This document shows positions 1 through 10,253 of a stretch of 64,000 nucleotides of DNA, one piece after another; within the stretch, counting starts at the first letter, position 1; every line of letters begins with the position of its first letter. The notes under the pieces were generated by a model. The model saw nothing but the letters and a program-made list of their open reading frames with translations. It did no database searches and was not told the origin of the DNA. The DNA is from Amborella trichopoda (lineage: Eukaryota > Streptophyta > Magnoliopsida > Amborellales > Amborellaceae), in NCBI RefSeq assembly GCF_000471905.2, contig NW_006499801.1, positions 4,694,157 through 4,758,156 of the forward strand, given 5' to 3'. The position numbers were made by a program, and so were the translations under genes.

Positions 1-195
1 TACCGTACGGACTCGTCGATTCACTGTTCGGACTCGCCGATTCCGTACAGTGAATCGGCGATTCACTGTACAGAATCGTCCGGTTCTCTCTAGAACCGGA
101 CGATTTTCGATTTTTTAGGCGATCCGGTCCCCTTTTCACGATTTCCGAGTCGAACCGGGCGAGTCCGGTTCGACTCGACGTTTTTTAAAACACTG
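1..195. mobile_element. hAT-like element, right end (left part outside window)
   Basis: This GC-richer block is made of repeated GATTCACTGT and GACTCG motifs and ends in TTTTTTAAAACACTG. That end matches the inverted-repeat end of the hAT-like element at 20943-22639 (TTTTGCGAACACTG). The next 8 bases, GTTGTAAT, would be the target duplication, but the left copy lies outside the window. Assignment to hAT rests on the CAGTGTT-type end and is an inference. Confidence 0.45.
45..105. repeat. Two adjacent perfect hairpins
   Basis: Positions 45-57 (GTACAGTGAATCG) are perfectly inverted at 59-71 around a single G. Positions 74-87 (AATCGTCCGGTTCT) are perfectly inverted at 92-105 around the loop CTCT. 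Both lie inside the hAT-like end, so they are probably subterminal repeats of that element. Confidence 0.8.
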
Positions 196-290
196 GTTGT
201 AATGCATTTCAATCTATTAGATTTTATATCCAATAGTTAAAAATAATTGTGATATATTTGTACCAAAAGTAAATGGTTTCATAGTTTACA
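196..290. mobile_element. Family-B inverted-repeat element, partial
   Basis: The stretch reads like the right half of the family-B elements at 57033-57265 and 34661-34830: a 'ccaatagttaaaaataattgtga' type core, then 'tttgtaccaaaagtaaatgg'. Its left part would lie beyond the hAT-like element that abuts it at 195, which suggests another element-in-element insertion. Confidence 0.4.
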
Positions 291-1392
291 ATCATTTTTC
301 TTTCTTTTTTTTCAAATTTTGGACTCCATCTAATTATAACTTGATGATTTATTGTTTTTAAAAATAAAGAATTGTATTCGGAGCTCTTGAACTTTTAGAT
401 CATTCCATCCAAGAATTGGATGTCTCTAATGTAATATTGGGATGCCATTTTCTTTTAGGCAGATAGAGAGTAAGAGTTAACTTGTATTTTTAGTTGCCAG
501 CTTCTAGAAATCACATCCCACAATTTTGGGATCTAAAGGTTATTTCCCGTGTAAGTTTTGCCTGAGGGAATAGATGAATAATATATTCCTACGGGAGCAA
601 TAACTCTTTTGTGTTTCTTTAATTTGAAATTCTGAGAACCATCTAAGAAGACCAGATAATAAAATTTAAAATAAAAAATTGAATTTTTTTGAGTTTCCTA
701 GCGGTTTGATCTCACCTACCAAAAACTAGACAGTCTCCATTTAATCTTTGAGACATTAATTTTTTTCAAGGGCACATAAAATGCAATTTGAATTTCTTTT
801 TTCTTTTTTTTTAATTGAGGTAAATGTCTTGATTGAAGAGGTTACATATCTAAATTTTGGGGTCTTAAAATCACTCTTAGGTTGGGTTTTTACTTGGGGG
901 AGTAAATGGACAGCATACTCCAGCAGGGGTATGAAAGTTTTGGCTAGTATTTTCTTTTTTTTTACAAAAAAAAAAAGGCTAGTATTATTCTTGTTTGTCT
1001 CTAGGTAGTTGTTCCTACGTTTATGAAGATTTGACCAGACCGGTCAGACCATTCTACTTTGCTTTGTATTTTCTTAATATGTTTTTCAATCGATTTAATT
1101 GGTAGTTAGGTTATTTTAACTGGAAAAGTGTTGTGTGAGTCCGCGGGCTCGCATCCATCCTGAAGATGGGCGTTGTGTAAAGTGTACTGTCCATAATTAA
1201 CATACAGATGGTACACAAAAAAATTTAAAAATTGCATTTTAAATTTTAAAAGTTTATTTTTCTTTTTGGTATTCATAATCATCTTGGCGCAGATGATGAA
1301 TCTATAAAAAAAAATTTAGATAAAAAATGCATCTTTGAAATGGATTTTAAAAGGGGGCCACATATGTGCGTACATAGGATGACTCATAGAAA
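291..1392. other. Non-coding AT-rich DNA with degenerate repeat similarity
   Basis: No gene is supported. The part at about 310-620 resembles 8190-8490: both hold 'ccatctaa-tataact', a 'gatcacatccc' block and a '(c)gcgggag-ta-atgga' end, so they are probably two copies of an old dispersed repeat. The single reading frame at 781-1008 is poly-pyrimidine and A-run sequence with no protein-like character. Confidence 0.4.
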
Positions 1393-1740
1393 GAAAATGT
1401 TTATATAAGTTCGAAGCTCTAAACAATCGAATTAGAAGATGTTATTTTGATGTTCAAATATCTTCAAATTAATCATCACGACCTCAAGATGCATGGACAT
1501 GAGATAAAGATAGATTTCAAGTTTTGAAAATAGTACATTTTGTAATGTATTTTTGAACCGTCAATTTTTAAGTTTTCATAGATATGCTCGATCTAAACTA
1601 ATTTTAAAATTTATAATTAAAAATAAAAATATATTTTAACGCTATAACAAAGATTTCCAATATTAAAACTATACTTCTCGACACTATTTAAAGATGTGTT
1701 TTACTTTGACTGTTTACAGCCCATACAAACCGCACCTATA
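1393..1740. mobile_element. Family-A short inverted-repeat element (copy 1)
   Basis: It starts with 'gtttatataagttcgaa', carries the central 'gatgcatggacatgaga' and 'ccgtcaatttttaag' blocks, and ends near 'ccatacaaaccgcacct'. It is closest to the copy at 36465-36865. It has no coding capacity. Confidence 0.6.
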
Positions 1741-2842
1741 AAAATAATGAAGAACTTAACACATAGTACTTCTCGTGCAATGGGTCAAGCCTTATATATT
1801 CATAAAATAAAATAAAATAAAAGTTCAAAAAAGCAAGAGAGTCTCGTGCTTTGTATGTCTCTTTGTATACAACATGTTGTGACAAACCTTGTTCTTAAAT
1901 GCACCAATTAAATTTCCCATGAAGTTTGTCCTTTTTGTGGACTTTGTCCTATGTTTAACCAACAACCAACCATTGCAATATAACTTGTTTCATTGAAAAT
2001 TTTAAATCATGTATGGTCCAAGGGCTTACTTGTAAGAAATCCATTGATTTCCAATTGACATTTATACAACTCATAAATCACACAAGAATGAGGATTTCTA
2101 GATTCCTCAATAGAAACATCATGGGTCAAACCATTTCGGGGGTCACAAAAGATTTTATTTAGTTTTCTAATTTTTATTTAGTTCAAAATATCTCCAAAAA
2201 TAAATAAATATCTAAAAAAATATCTCCAAAATATTCACAATGTTTGAGTAAGGGTATTTTAATAATTTGACCCTCTTAGGAGGCCCCAACCAAATAATAG
2301 GAGTATTGAAATGCTTTCAAAATTACAAAAATGCGCTTTCTCGTTTGGGGTTTGTAACTTTGAACAAAAGCAAAATGTATTTCAGTCGAGGTATCTAAGT
2401 GAAATAAAATTTTAATAAATAAATAAATATCAAATCCCGGTGAGAGATACACGATATAATACTTACACATTTGTCACTATTCCAACTCACCGTAATGTAT
2501 ATTTTGAGGGGGATAAAATTAAATCAATCCATATAGGTAAAATATTGGATACTTCATTTGTTATACGTATTTTAATAAAAAATTTTGAAAAAATATTAAT
2601 TGGGATCATGTGAACCCCTTGATAATTTTGAAGAGGGAGTTGTAACCCTTAAATGATATTTCCCTACTATTTAATACTTTCATGGCTAAATCAACACAAA
2701 AAAAAAAAACGGTTTTTATGCATTCATGGAATCGTGTCCTATATTAAATACGTTCATGGCTTTTTGTTCCTAAAGTGGAAAAAAACAAAAAAAAAAAAAA
2801 AAAGGACAAAATTCAATGCATTTATAAGAGTCATGGTGCATA
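1741..2842. other. Intergenic AT-rich DNA downstream of the J-protein gene
   Basis: No gene, RNA or clear element end is seen. Poly-A/T runs (for example 2698-2710 and 2790-2803) interrupt the short reading frames. The right edge probably includes the 3' untranslated region of the minus-strand J-protein gene. Confidence 0.5.
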
Positions 2843-4091
2843 CTATGCTTGTGGGCAAGAGCTTTGGAGGTCATACAAGACATGAGAACCCTTCAAATGC
2901 TCCCAACTTGAATTGGGATTACAAGAAGTTCTAAGACCCATTGATCTGTTTTGTGGTCCACCTTCAAAGATGGGGGAGTCAGGTTTCTCTCTCCTATTCC
3001 TGTTGTTTTTGCCAATCATGTGCCAAAATTCTCTCTCTAGGAAGTGGGGCCTTCCTTTCTTGATATTGGTACTACTTCTACAGTATGGGTAGTCAGGGAA
3101 TAGGAGCCTCGAAGGGTCAAAGAGGGGCGATTCTCTTCCTGGGACTCTATAAGCTCTCAGACTATTCTGGATCACTTGTACTTCTCTCTCTAGACTCTTT
3201 CTCACTCTCTCTCTACATTCTTTCTTGGAGAGAGGTGGACCCTCGCCGGATCTCCATAGCTTAGCACGAGCCAGATTGAGATTAATTGGACCCTCGGTGG
3301 CGAAGAAATTTGTTGGGGAGTCATGGGGTGTGCGATTTGATTGTTGGGTTTGATTCAAACAATATTTGCAGGCGCTTTTGCATCTCTCTAAATCAAATGT
3401 CTTTCTTTTTGTCTCATCTGAGAGGCATGCATATGCCTGTGATCAATACAAAAACAGAGTATTTACTACTTAAAAGATTACTAAAACAACGGATTCAGAG
3501 AGAGAGAGATGGTGATACAATGCCTAAGTGTATAGAAGATTTCAGAGAGAGAGAGATGGTGATACAATGCCTAAGTGAATATAAGAGTTAGTGCTTCCCT
3601 CACCTCTAAGACAAGCTTAAAAGCGAATTCGGCTTTTGGGTGTTTGTTCTTATCGGGATGGAGCTGCAGAGCTGCATAGAGAGAGAGGGAGCTTCTCTGT
3701 TTCAGTCATCAATTAAAGAATAGGAAAACAAGCGTTTGATCTAATGTTCAGGTGCTGCATACCACGTCGAAGGTAGTTCTTTCGGATGATATCGACTCCT
3801 GCTTTCTCATCAACCTGCAATTGTTCGCAGTGAGATGAGAAAGAAAAGCTCAAGAAAGAGAGAGCCATGCCAAGATTAAACAGAAAATGAACAAAATAGA
3901 GAGAAAGCAATGCTAAGAGTGAACAGAAAAGAATGAAATGGTGAACTCTCACTGACCCCAAGAAGAAGGTAGCAGTCAAAAGGAATTTTGGGTGCTTTAG
4001 AGTGCTTGCAAGAAGAGAGAGAAGCAGAGAAAATGGAGCAGATCTCTGCTATCAATACTGATTTTGCATCATCTGCTCCCTTCTTCCCCAT
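2843..4091 (-). CDS. J-domain (DnaJ/Hsp40) protein, four exons
   Basis: Predicted exons on the minus strand are 4091-3957, 3814-3763, 3671-3604 and 3436-2843 (135+52+68+594 nt), giving 282 aa with every junction in frame and GT-AG sites. The J domain spans about residues 40-105. It contains CYLLLGVDEKAGVDIIRKNY, then LQLHPDKNKHPKAEFAFK with the catalytic HPD at 67-69, then AYACLSDETKRKTFD. HPD lets J-proteins stimulate Hsp70 ATPase, so this is a probable Hsp70 co-chaperone. The N-terminus (MGKKGADDAKSVLIAEICSI) has no signal peptide and suits a cytosolic or nuclear protein. The 175-residue tail is basic, polar and probably disordered, with no recognised domain. The two small middle exons carry half the J domain and are easy to miss. 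The start is the first ATG after a GA/CT-rich leader. Intron 3 has a 47-bp tandem duplication. The exon structure is an inference; the J domain itself is clear. Confidence 0.87.
3494..3587. repeat. 47-bp tandem duplication in intron 3 of the J-protein gene
   Basis: The unit starting 'ttcagagagagagagatgg' occurs at 3494 and again at 3541, nearly identical. It lies wholly within the third intron and does not touch a splice site. Confidence 0.85.
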
Positions 4092-4190
4092 GTTTTCTAC
4101 TAGAGAGAGAGTTCTAGAGAGAGAGAGAGAAAGAGTTTTGATTCATTCACCAAGAGAGAGAGAGGAGAGAGAGAGAGGCGAATCACAGTA
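4092..4190. repeat. GA/CT-rich tract, leader of the J-protein gene
   Basis: Several interrupted (AG)n runs lie directly upstream of the minus-strand ATG, so they read as CT runs in the transcript. CT-rich leaders and GAGA tracts are common at plant gene 5' ends. No TATA box is certain. Confidence 0.6.
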
Positions 4191-4429
4191 AAATCGGCGC
4201 GTTACGGGGAAAATAAAATTTGAAAGTGTAAGGTTAAAAGTTGGAGAGATCGGTTACCGTTAGGTGTGTGATGCGTGGGTGGTGTGGTTGGGGTTAGTAG
4301 ATCAGTAATGGGGGGCTATAAAGTAATCCCGCGGGAACACTATTTTTATTTGATCTATGGGCAACTATGGAGTATTGGTTACATTGGTATGGAGCATTAG
4401 TTACATTGGATATTTCCCCCATGATTTCA

Positions 4430-4735
4430 CGAAGAAAAAAGTTCATATGAGGTATCAATCTTATACTATTGAAGTAAGGTGCGGCTCCAAAACCCTCAAG
4501 TACAAAACAAAAAGTTTTCAAATAATAACGCATTATCTGAACCAACCATTTTCAAAACAATTTAGTAGTTTATGAATCTATTCAATCTGCATTATTTTTA
4601 AAGTTTTAAATATCATAATTAAGGGTAATGATAGATTTTTATACCATGGCAAGCCTTTCTGGCACCGAAACCTTCTCTTTTGGCATAGTTAGAGGTGCAT
4701 TTTATTTTGATTGTTTAAGATTGATACCTCATATG
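4430..4735. mobile_element. Family-A element, degraded copy
   Basis: The left side reads 'gttcatatgaggtatcaatctt'; the right side holds 'agaggtgcattttattttgattgtttaagattgatacc', which is its inverted counterpart. The middle is shortened compared with full copies. Confidence 0.5.
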
Positions 4736-4861
4736 TACCTCACCCTTTCTTGCAACTTTGACATCCACTTCAGAATTACCATGTGAATATTTTCACAAAA
4801 AAAGAAATTTTAAGGTTCTAAATACTTAGATGTAGCCAACCCATAAATTGATAATGTCTTC

Positions 4862-5200
4862 ATTTCATCGTCGTCGTCAAAATATTGTGCCAACTAATTA
4901 GGATCGGCTACACGAATCTTGGTTTACCATTCTACTCTATTAAGGGTCATACCTTTAATGAAGTCATACGTATCCATATCTTTTTTCACAACTTTTAACC
5001 ATATCCTTTTGCATCTACTCTTTGTCTCTTTGCCCTTTTTTAACTTTTCATTTGAACTAACTCGCATCTCCTAACCGGTGTTCTATTGGGTTTGCACGTG
5101 ACCGGTCCATTTAAGTCTACTCTCTTTAATCTAAACGCCCATTGATGCCACATCTAAATTTTCTCAAATTTTGTTCATTTCTAATTCTATACCTTTTTGG
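4862..5200 (-). mobile_element. LINE 3'-end fragment (minus strand)
   Basis: The reverse complement reads as the C-terminal end of a plant non-LTR reverse transcriptase: NLDVASMGV, then SRLKWTGHV, then IWLKVVKKDM, then a DFIKGMTLNRVEW-like stretch and an IRVADPN end, with several stops. Matching blocks occur in the fragment at 7432-8092. The 3' end carries a GAC/GAT repeat tail. It is a dead fragment. Confidence 0.8.
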
Positions 5201-6067
5201 GGTTTAATATTATTTATTTAAGCGCGTATACCATGCATGAGATTTTTCTTAAAGGTGGATAGCTACGTTAAGGAGATGACAACCCCAAAATTTGTTGTCC
5301 TAAACATAATATCAGATAAATTTTATCAGAGTACTAAATGGATGATGTGCTCCCGCAGGAGCATATAATCATTTAGCTGGTGGCTATTTCTTGCCGGCTG
5401 CAAACTCCATTTACTCTAGTGGTTTAGACTATAAAAACCCATTGATAAAACATCCTCTTGTCTTTTCAATTGTTGGGACACTATTGCAAGATTCTTTTCC
5501 AAAAACACTTTTTGCTTAATGTCAATAGATTTTTTGTTCTCTCCGATTAAAAAGAAATTATTCTCTCTCTTTTCTTTTGTCATTTTTCTTGTAGTTTCCT
5601 CAATATGTACATTTTGTGCATGCATAAACAAAAGGAAAAATGATCTATGGACATGGTTTCCCACTGTCCACAGTTTTGCCTGCAGCCAGTATATCACTTC
5701 AGAAGTATGTTTTTGGACTTGAAATTTTGCAAATATGTCTTGATTATATCATGAATTTTATTTAAAAAAAGAATCAATATTTATCAAATTACGCTTTGCC
5801 CATGTTTTTTAATTTAATTTCAAATTACCCATGAAAATACACTGCCTTGAGTTAAAATAGTTGCAAAAGGGCCTATTATGGGTATTTTGATAAATTTCCC
5901 AAAAACAATAATCAAGTTGCATTACTAAAATAATAGATTTTAGAAAGAAATTGATTTTGAGCTCTGAAAACCCTAGATCTAGTTTCATTAGATCTAGTTT
6001 CATTAATTAAATGTAAGGTTTAAGAATCTCTTCTTAAAGGATATTTATTTAGAATTAAGGATCATCT
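5201..6067. other. Intergenic DNA, no gene seen
   Basis: AT-rich sequence. It includes the palindromic 'gctcccgcaggagc' at about 5350 and a short direct repeat 'agatctagtttcatt' at about 5975-6004. Reading frames here are short and low-complexity. Confidence 0.5.
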
Positions 6068-6278
6068 ACAAAGAGACGGTTGATCTTTTGTATATGGAGG
6101 TCACAATCATTCTTGTTTTTTAAATTTCAAAATGGGTGGTTATAGGTAAGAGTGACACAAAGATCCAAAAAAATCTTCTCGGACTTCGTGACTCACTCCA
6201 AGCCATCCAATTTGACATCTAATGAGTAAAAATGATTGAGATCTCCATATACAAAAGACAAATGGTCTCTTTATAGAC
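6068..6278. mobile_element. Family-B inverted-repeat element (MITE-like)
   Basis: The left arm 'aaagagacggttgatctttt' and 'gtatatggaggtcacaatcatt' is inverted on the right as 'aatgattgagatctccatatac' and 'aaaagacaaatggtctcttt'. The centre holds 'ccatccaatttgacatctaatg', shared with the copies at 57033 and 62876. No coding capacity. Confidence 0.7.
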
Positions 6279-7431
6279 AACCCTTTTGTTAAAGCCCCAA
6301 ATCATTTCATTCTTATGAAATTAATATTGAAAATGAGTAGACATAATTAAAAGATTTTCAAATTAAGGAAACCCCTTGGCTATGTTTCTTATGGGTGCCC
6401 AACCGTGTTTTGATAGTGAACTGCTCGACCGTTAAATATTTTTCCCTAAATTAAAATTGTAGAATAACTTGAAATTTCCAAGAAAGTAGAGGTAGTGTAG
6501 CATGTGGGGCTGATTAACCAAAAGAACAAGCCAGCCGGTCGTCAACGATGATCAATGGTGATATGGCGTTGTTAGAGACCATATGACTGAAATTGAAATG
6601 CAACAACTACTCCAACCTCAACCGTACAGTTGTTGGATATTTGTTGTAACCACCCTTTCTTCCTAGGTTTCTAAAATTCATTGATAATGTGTGGTACATG
6701 TAGCATGGCTATGCTACTGGCAATCGGACTTTCCAAAACTAACTGTTAATTTTGAGCACATATACTACGCCCTACAGGGGTAAACTGTACACCTACTCCT
6801 TGGTTAGAACACTTGAGAAAAATTTTCAGTCTGAACTTTTTACAACCACCTAATAATCGCTAGATGATTATTTTTAAAAGAAAAAAGTTTGAATTTGAGT
6901 TTTCTTAGATCGCGCCTTTCAAGAATCGGATGGTCTACGTTCAAAATCCTCCCTTGTTTTGTGTCGAACCCGCCTAGAAAGAGAATGTGGGAAATGTGGG
7001 TTAAAATGAGGGATTTTGGTTAAAAAGAATAGTAAACTTTTTTTATTAGAAGGTGGATGCAAAAATATAAACAGCATTGGAGTTAATAGTGTACTATCTG
7101 GTCATATGGCTAGAAATTTCAATTTGAAGGGGGTATTTATTATTTCTCCCTATGTATATTTGGTGACCCCTAGGGCTGTACGGTACCCTAGAAATTGAAC
7201 CACCCAAACTCCCAATAGCTAGGGTAGTTCCATATAAGAAACACCAAACCAGAGCTCCTATTGGCCTAAGTATGGCACAGTTCTAGAGTGCCAATATGGA
7301 ATCACTCCATATTTTAAATTATTATCATTGAATTGTTTCATATTTTTTACGGGTGCTCTAGAATCCAAAGGTTTTAAAATTAGTCGGACTAGACAGAGTA
7401 TATAAAATGCAATTTTAGTAATAATAGGAGT
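6279..7431. other. Intergenic DNA, no gene seen
   Basis: No protein, RNA or element end is supported. The ORF at 7016-7198 has no recognisable features. Confidence 0.45.
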
Positions 7432-8092
7432 AGAGACGATGAAGCAGTTAAGGTTGACGGTCAAGAAGTACAAAAAAGACCGTACTTTCGATTTCTTGGA
7501 TCGATAATCTAGGAAAATTGAGAGATCGAGAAAAATGTCGCACACATAATTAGAGCTTGGTGGACGAAGTGGAAATCTACAACTGGAATTTTATGTGATC
7601 AGCGCATACCAATGAGACTAAGCAACTTCTATAGGACATCAATGAGACTAGCTTTGCTCTATAGGGAGGAATGTTGGACAAACAAAAAACAATATAGCAA
7701 TAGAATGAGTGTGGCGTTGATGAAGATGTTGAGATGGATGAATGACAAGACAAGAAGGGATAGAATTCACAATAAATCTATTCGAGAAAATTTGGACGTG
7801 GCACCAATAGACGATAAAATGAGAAAGAGTAGACTTAGGTGGGCTGGCCATGTGTGGCACTGACTAAATATAGCACTTGTTAGGAGGTACAAATTAGTTC
7901 AAGTGGAAGGACTAAAAAGAGCAAAGGGTAGACCCAAAAAGACATGGTTGAAAATAATCTGAAAAAGATATAAGAACTTATGATCACACTGAGAGTATGA
8001 CCTTTAATAGAGCAAAATGGATAGCCAGGATTCATATAATTGATCCCACTTAATTGAAAAAAAAGCTAAAATAATGATGAAGATGAATTGCT
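7432..8092 (+). mobile_element. LINE fragment: C-terminal end of reverse transcriptase ORF
   Basis: The translation shows DGQEVQKRPYFRFLGSII, then a stop, then AWWTKWKSTTGILCDQRIP, MRLALLYREECWTNKKQ, LMKMLRWMNDKTRRDRIHNK, DDKMRKSRLRWAGHV and RAKGRPKKTWLKII. This order matches the C-terminal end of plant LINE-type non-LTR reverse transcriptases. At least five stops break the frame. It ends in 'aataatgatgaagatga', a GAT-type tail. The longest open piece is 7612-7863. It is a pseudogene fragment with no catalytic RT core. Confidence 0.88.
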
Positions 8093-8745
8093 CCATACTT
8101 TTTAATAAATTATAGAGCATGCATACTATGCTCACTCAGAAGCCTATGATACATTTACTCCCTCGGGCAAAACACTAACCTAGGGATTTTTTAAAATTTT
8201 TATTTGAAGTTTCGAAATCCATCTAAATATAACTAGATTATTTTCAAAAAAAAAAAAAAATATGAGTTCATAAACAACTAGATCAATCCCTAAAAAAATT
8301 GGCCAATTCAAGTACAGTCTTGGAATGATATTTTTTTTTGCTAGACACATAGAGAATGAGAGTTGAAACTTTTTTTTCTCTGGGAGGTCATTGCCGGATT
8401 TTAGAGATCACATCCCCCAAAAATTGAGATAAAAAGAATATCCCTAGTTACCCGCGGGAGTAGATGGATAGATACTCCCATGTATGTAGGAAATCTTTAC
8501 AAAATTAGAAGAACGGAGCAGTTGTTCTCATCAATATCGAACTTCCCCATACTTCAAAAATTTTATGTAACTTCCCCATACCTAAAATATTTTCTGTATG
8601 GAGTTATTCGACATTGATTGAACAGCTCAGTAATACCTGCTTTCCAGTATTTTTCTCTTTTGTGTAAATACGGTTTGCTATCGAGAAGATAGATGCTTAT
8701 GGCTAGTAATACCAACAAAAAATTATCTACACATCATATAATCAT
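8093..8745. other. Non-coding DNA, second copy of the 310-620 repeat
   Basis: 8190-8490 resembles 310-620. No gene is seen. Just before the MULE-like element, 'aataccaac ... ctacacatcatataat' at about 8708-8742 recurs at 9623-9658 on its far side. Confidence 0.4.
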
Positions 8746-9604
8746 GGGAAAATTACAAAAAAACCAATGCCTCAACTTTCTTTACATTCTCTTCCCACCC
8801 ATTTTTTTTATGGCTACTCTTACCCCACATTAGCTTTTATGACAGAAAAACCCCAAGTAAAAAAGTCTAGGGAAAATTATAAAAAACCCATGCCTCAACT
8901 TTCTTTACATTCTCTTCCCACCCATTTTTTTTATGGCTACTTTCACCCCAAAATTAGCTTTTATAGTAGAAAAACCCCATGTAAAAAAGTCATAGTTTGG
9001 AAGATAAAAATACCCTTGTCCGTACGTGAAATCATCACATTCTCGTAGATGCTCACTCACCAAAGAGTGTTCGGCACTTTATGGTGACGGTCCAACACTG
9101 AATTGCGGCGATTCGACAACTCACTATGGCGGGAAGGCACTTTTTGAACGAATGATCCAACACATAGACCAATCGGTTCGGCATATTGTAAATGCGGTCT
9201 GGCACATAGACCAAGAGGTCCACCAATAGTGGCCCTCGATCTGGCACAAGGGTGCCACGGTCTGACACTTGGTATATTGTTTTTCCAAAACTTTATATTG
9301 TTTTTTTGAAAAGTAGTCAGACAATTTGCCAAAATGTAATGCCAAAATGTAACAGCTTCATGTACGGACATGGGTATATTCATTCTTTAAACTATGACTT
9401 TTTTACTTAGAGGTCTTTGCGGTAAAAGCTATGACTTTTTGACTTGAAGGTCTTTGCAATAAAACTTATTTTTTGAGTAAAAATTGCCATTAAAAAAAAC
9501 ATGTGGGTCTTTGTTAAAATTGTTTTACAGTAAAAGTTGCCCAAAAAAATTTGTGGGGGAGACTGTAAAGAACGCCGAGTCATGGGGGCTTTTGTTATTT
9601 TCCC
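8746..9604. mobile_element. MULE-like non-autonomous element
   Basis: The left end GGGAAAATTACAAAAAAACC is inverted at the right end as GGGGGCTTTTGTTATTTTCCC. The inverted ends extend about 50 bp ('ctttacattctcttcccacc' against 'ggtgggggagactgtaaag'-like sequence). The flanks TATAATCAT (8737-8745) and TTTGATCAT (9605-9613) match at 7 of 9 positions, as expected for an old 9-bp Mutator-type duplication. The interior holds a GC-richer block of degenerate GGTCTGGCAC repeats (9060-9270) and no transposase. Superfamily assignment is inferred from end sequence and duplication length. Confidence 0.6.
8750..8994. repeat. About 122-bp tandem duplication in the left arm of the MULE-like element
   Basis: The segment 'aatgcctcaactttctttac' through 'gtaaaaaagtc' occurs twice in direct orientation, starting at about 8767 and 8890. 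Each unit restarts with the terminal GGGAAAATTA sequence, so the terminal repeat itself has been duplicated. Confidence 0.85.
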
Positions 9605-9683
9605 TTTGATCATCAGGCAAGGAATACCAACCATAAGTTTTCTCCACATCATATAATGTGGCAAAACTTGCTCATGGCGGTTT

Positions 9684-10253
9684 AAACCAATGTTTCAAAA
9701 TTTGGAGTCGGGCCGAACTCCGCAGGCTCTGAGTGATTTGCCTGGTCCGAGTTGCACGATTCACCAGTTGGAGTAGGCTATGTTTGACAAAGAAAAAAAA
9801 TTTATAGGCTTAAAATCAGAGAATTGAGGCAAATTCCACATGGTTCCTCGTCAAACAGGAATCACTTGGTTCCATATCTCAATCCAACTCGGCCGAGCCG
9901 ATTCTAGTTGGATCAACCATACACCCAAAAAATGGGGCCTACTCTGATTTATAGATTTGCTACCTTGTATCCTTAGCCATCAAAATTAAGGGAAACGCCT
10001 TTTTTTCTGTGTTTTTCCGGAAAGGTAATATCTTGAGCAATTGATGTGCCTTTCATAATTTATATCTTAGGAACAATTGTCTCTTTGCGTCAAAGATTCA
10101 TAAAAGAAAGACTGGCTTCAAAATTTCCTAGTAAAACAGTGAGAAGAAACATACAAATGACATAAGAATTTCAACAACTCTTAACATTACTAGATGGGGG
10201 CAAAAACAAAAAGCACATCTCAAATCTCCTAATTTTACTCACCTTTGGAGCAC
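9684..10253. other. Degraded hAT-like remnant and intergenic DNA
   Basis: CAATGTTTCAAAATTTGG at 9685 resembles the left end of the element at 20943 (CAATGTTCATAAAATCG). It is followed by the same kind of 'cggaccg/ccgattc' GC-rich sequence to about 9920. No matching right end was found. The rest, to the end of the RRM gene, is probably 3' flank. Confidence 0.35.

Noticed and set aside
3713-3979. 88-codon minus-strand frame in the J-protein gene
   Set aside because: It reads through intron 1 and past the true end of exon 2. The J domain is restored only by splicing.
9053-9383. Overlapping minus-strand frames of 67-108 codons
   Set aside because: They come from the GC-rich degenerate repeat inside the MULE-like element and are repetitive in every frame, with no transposase motif.
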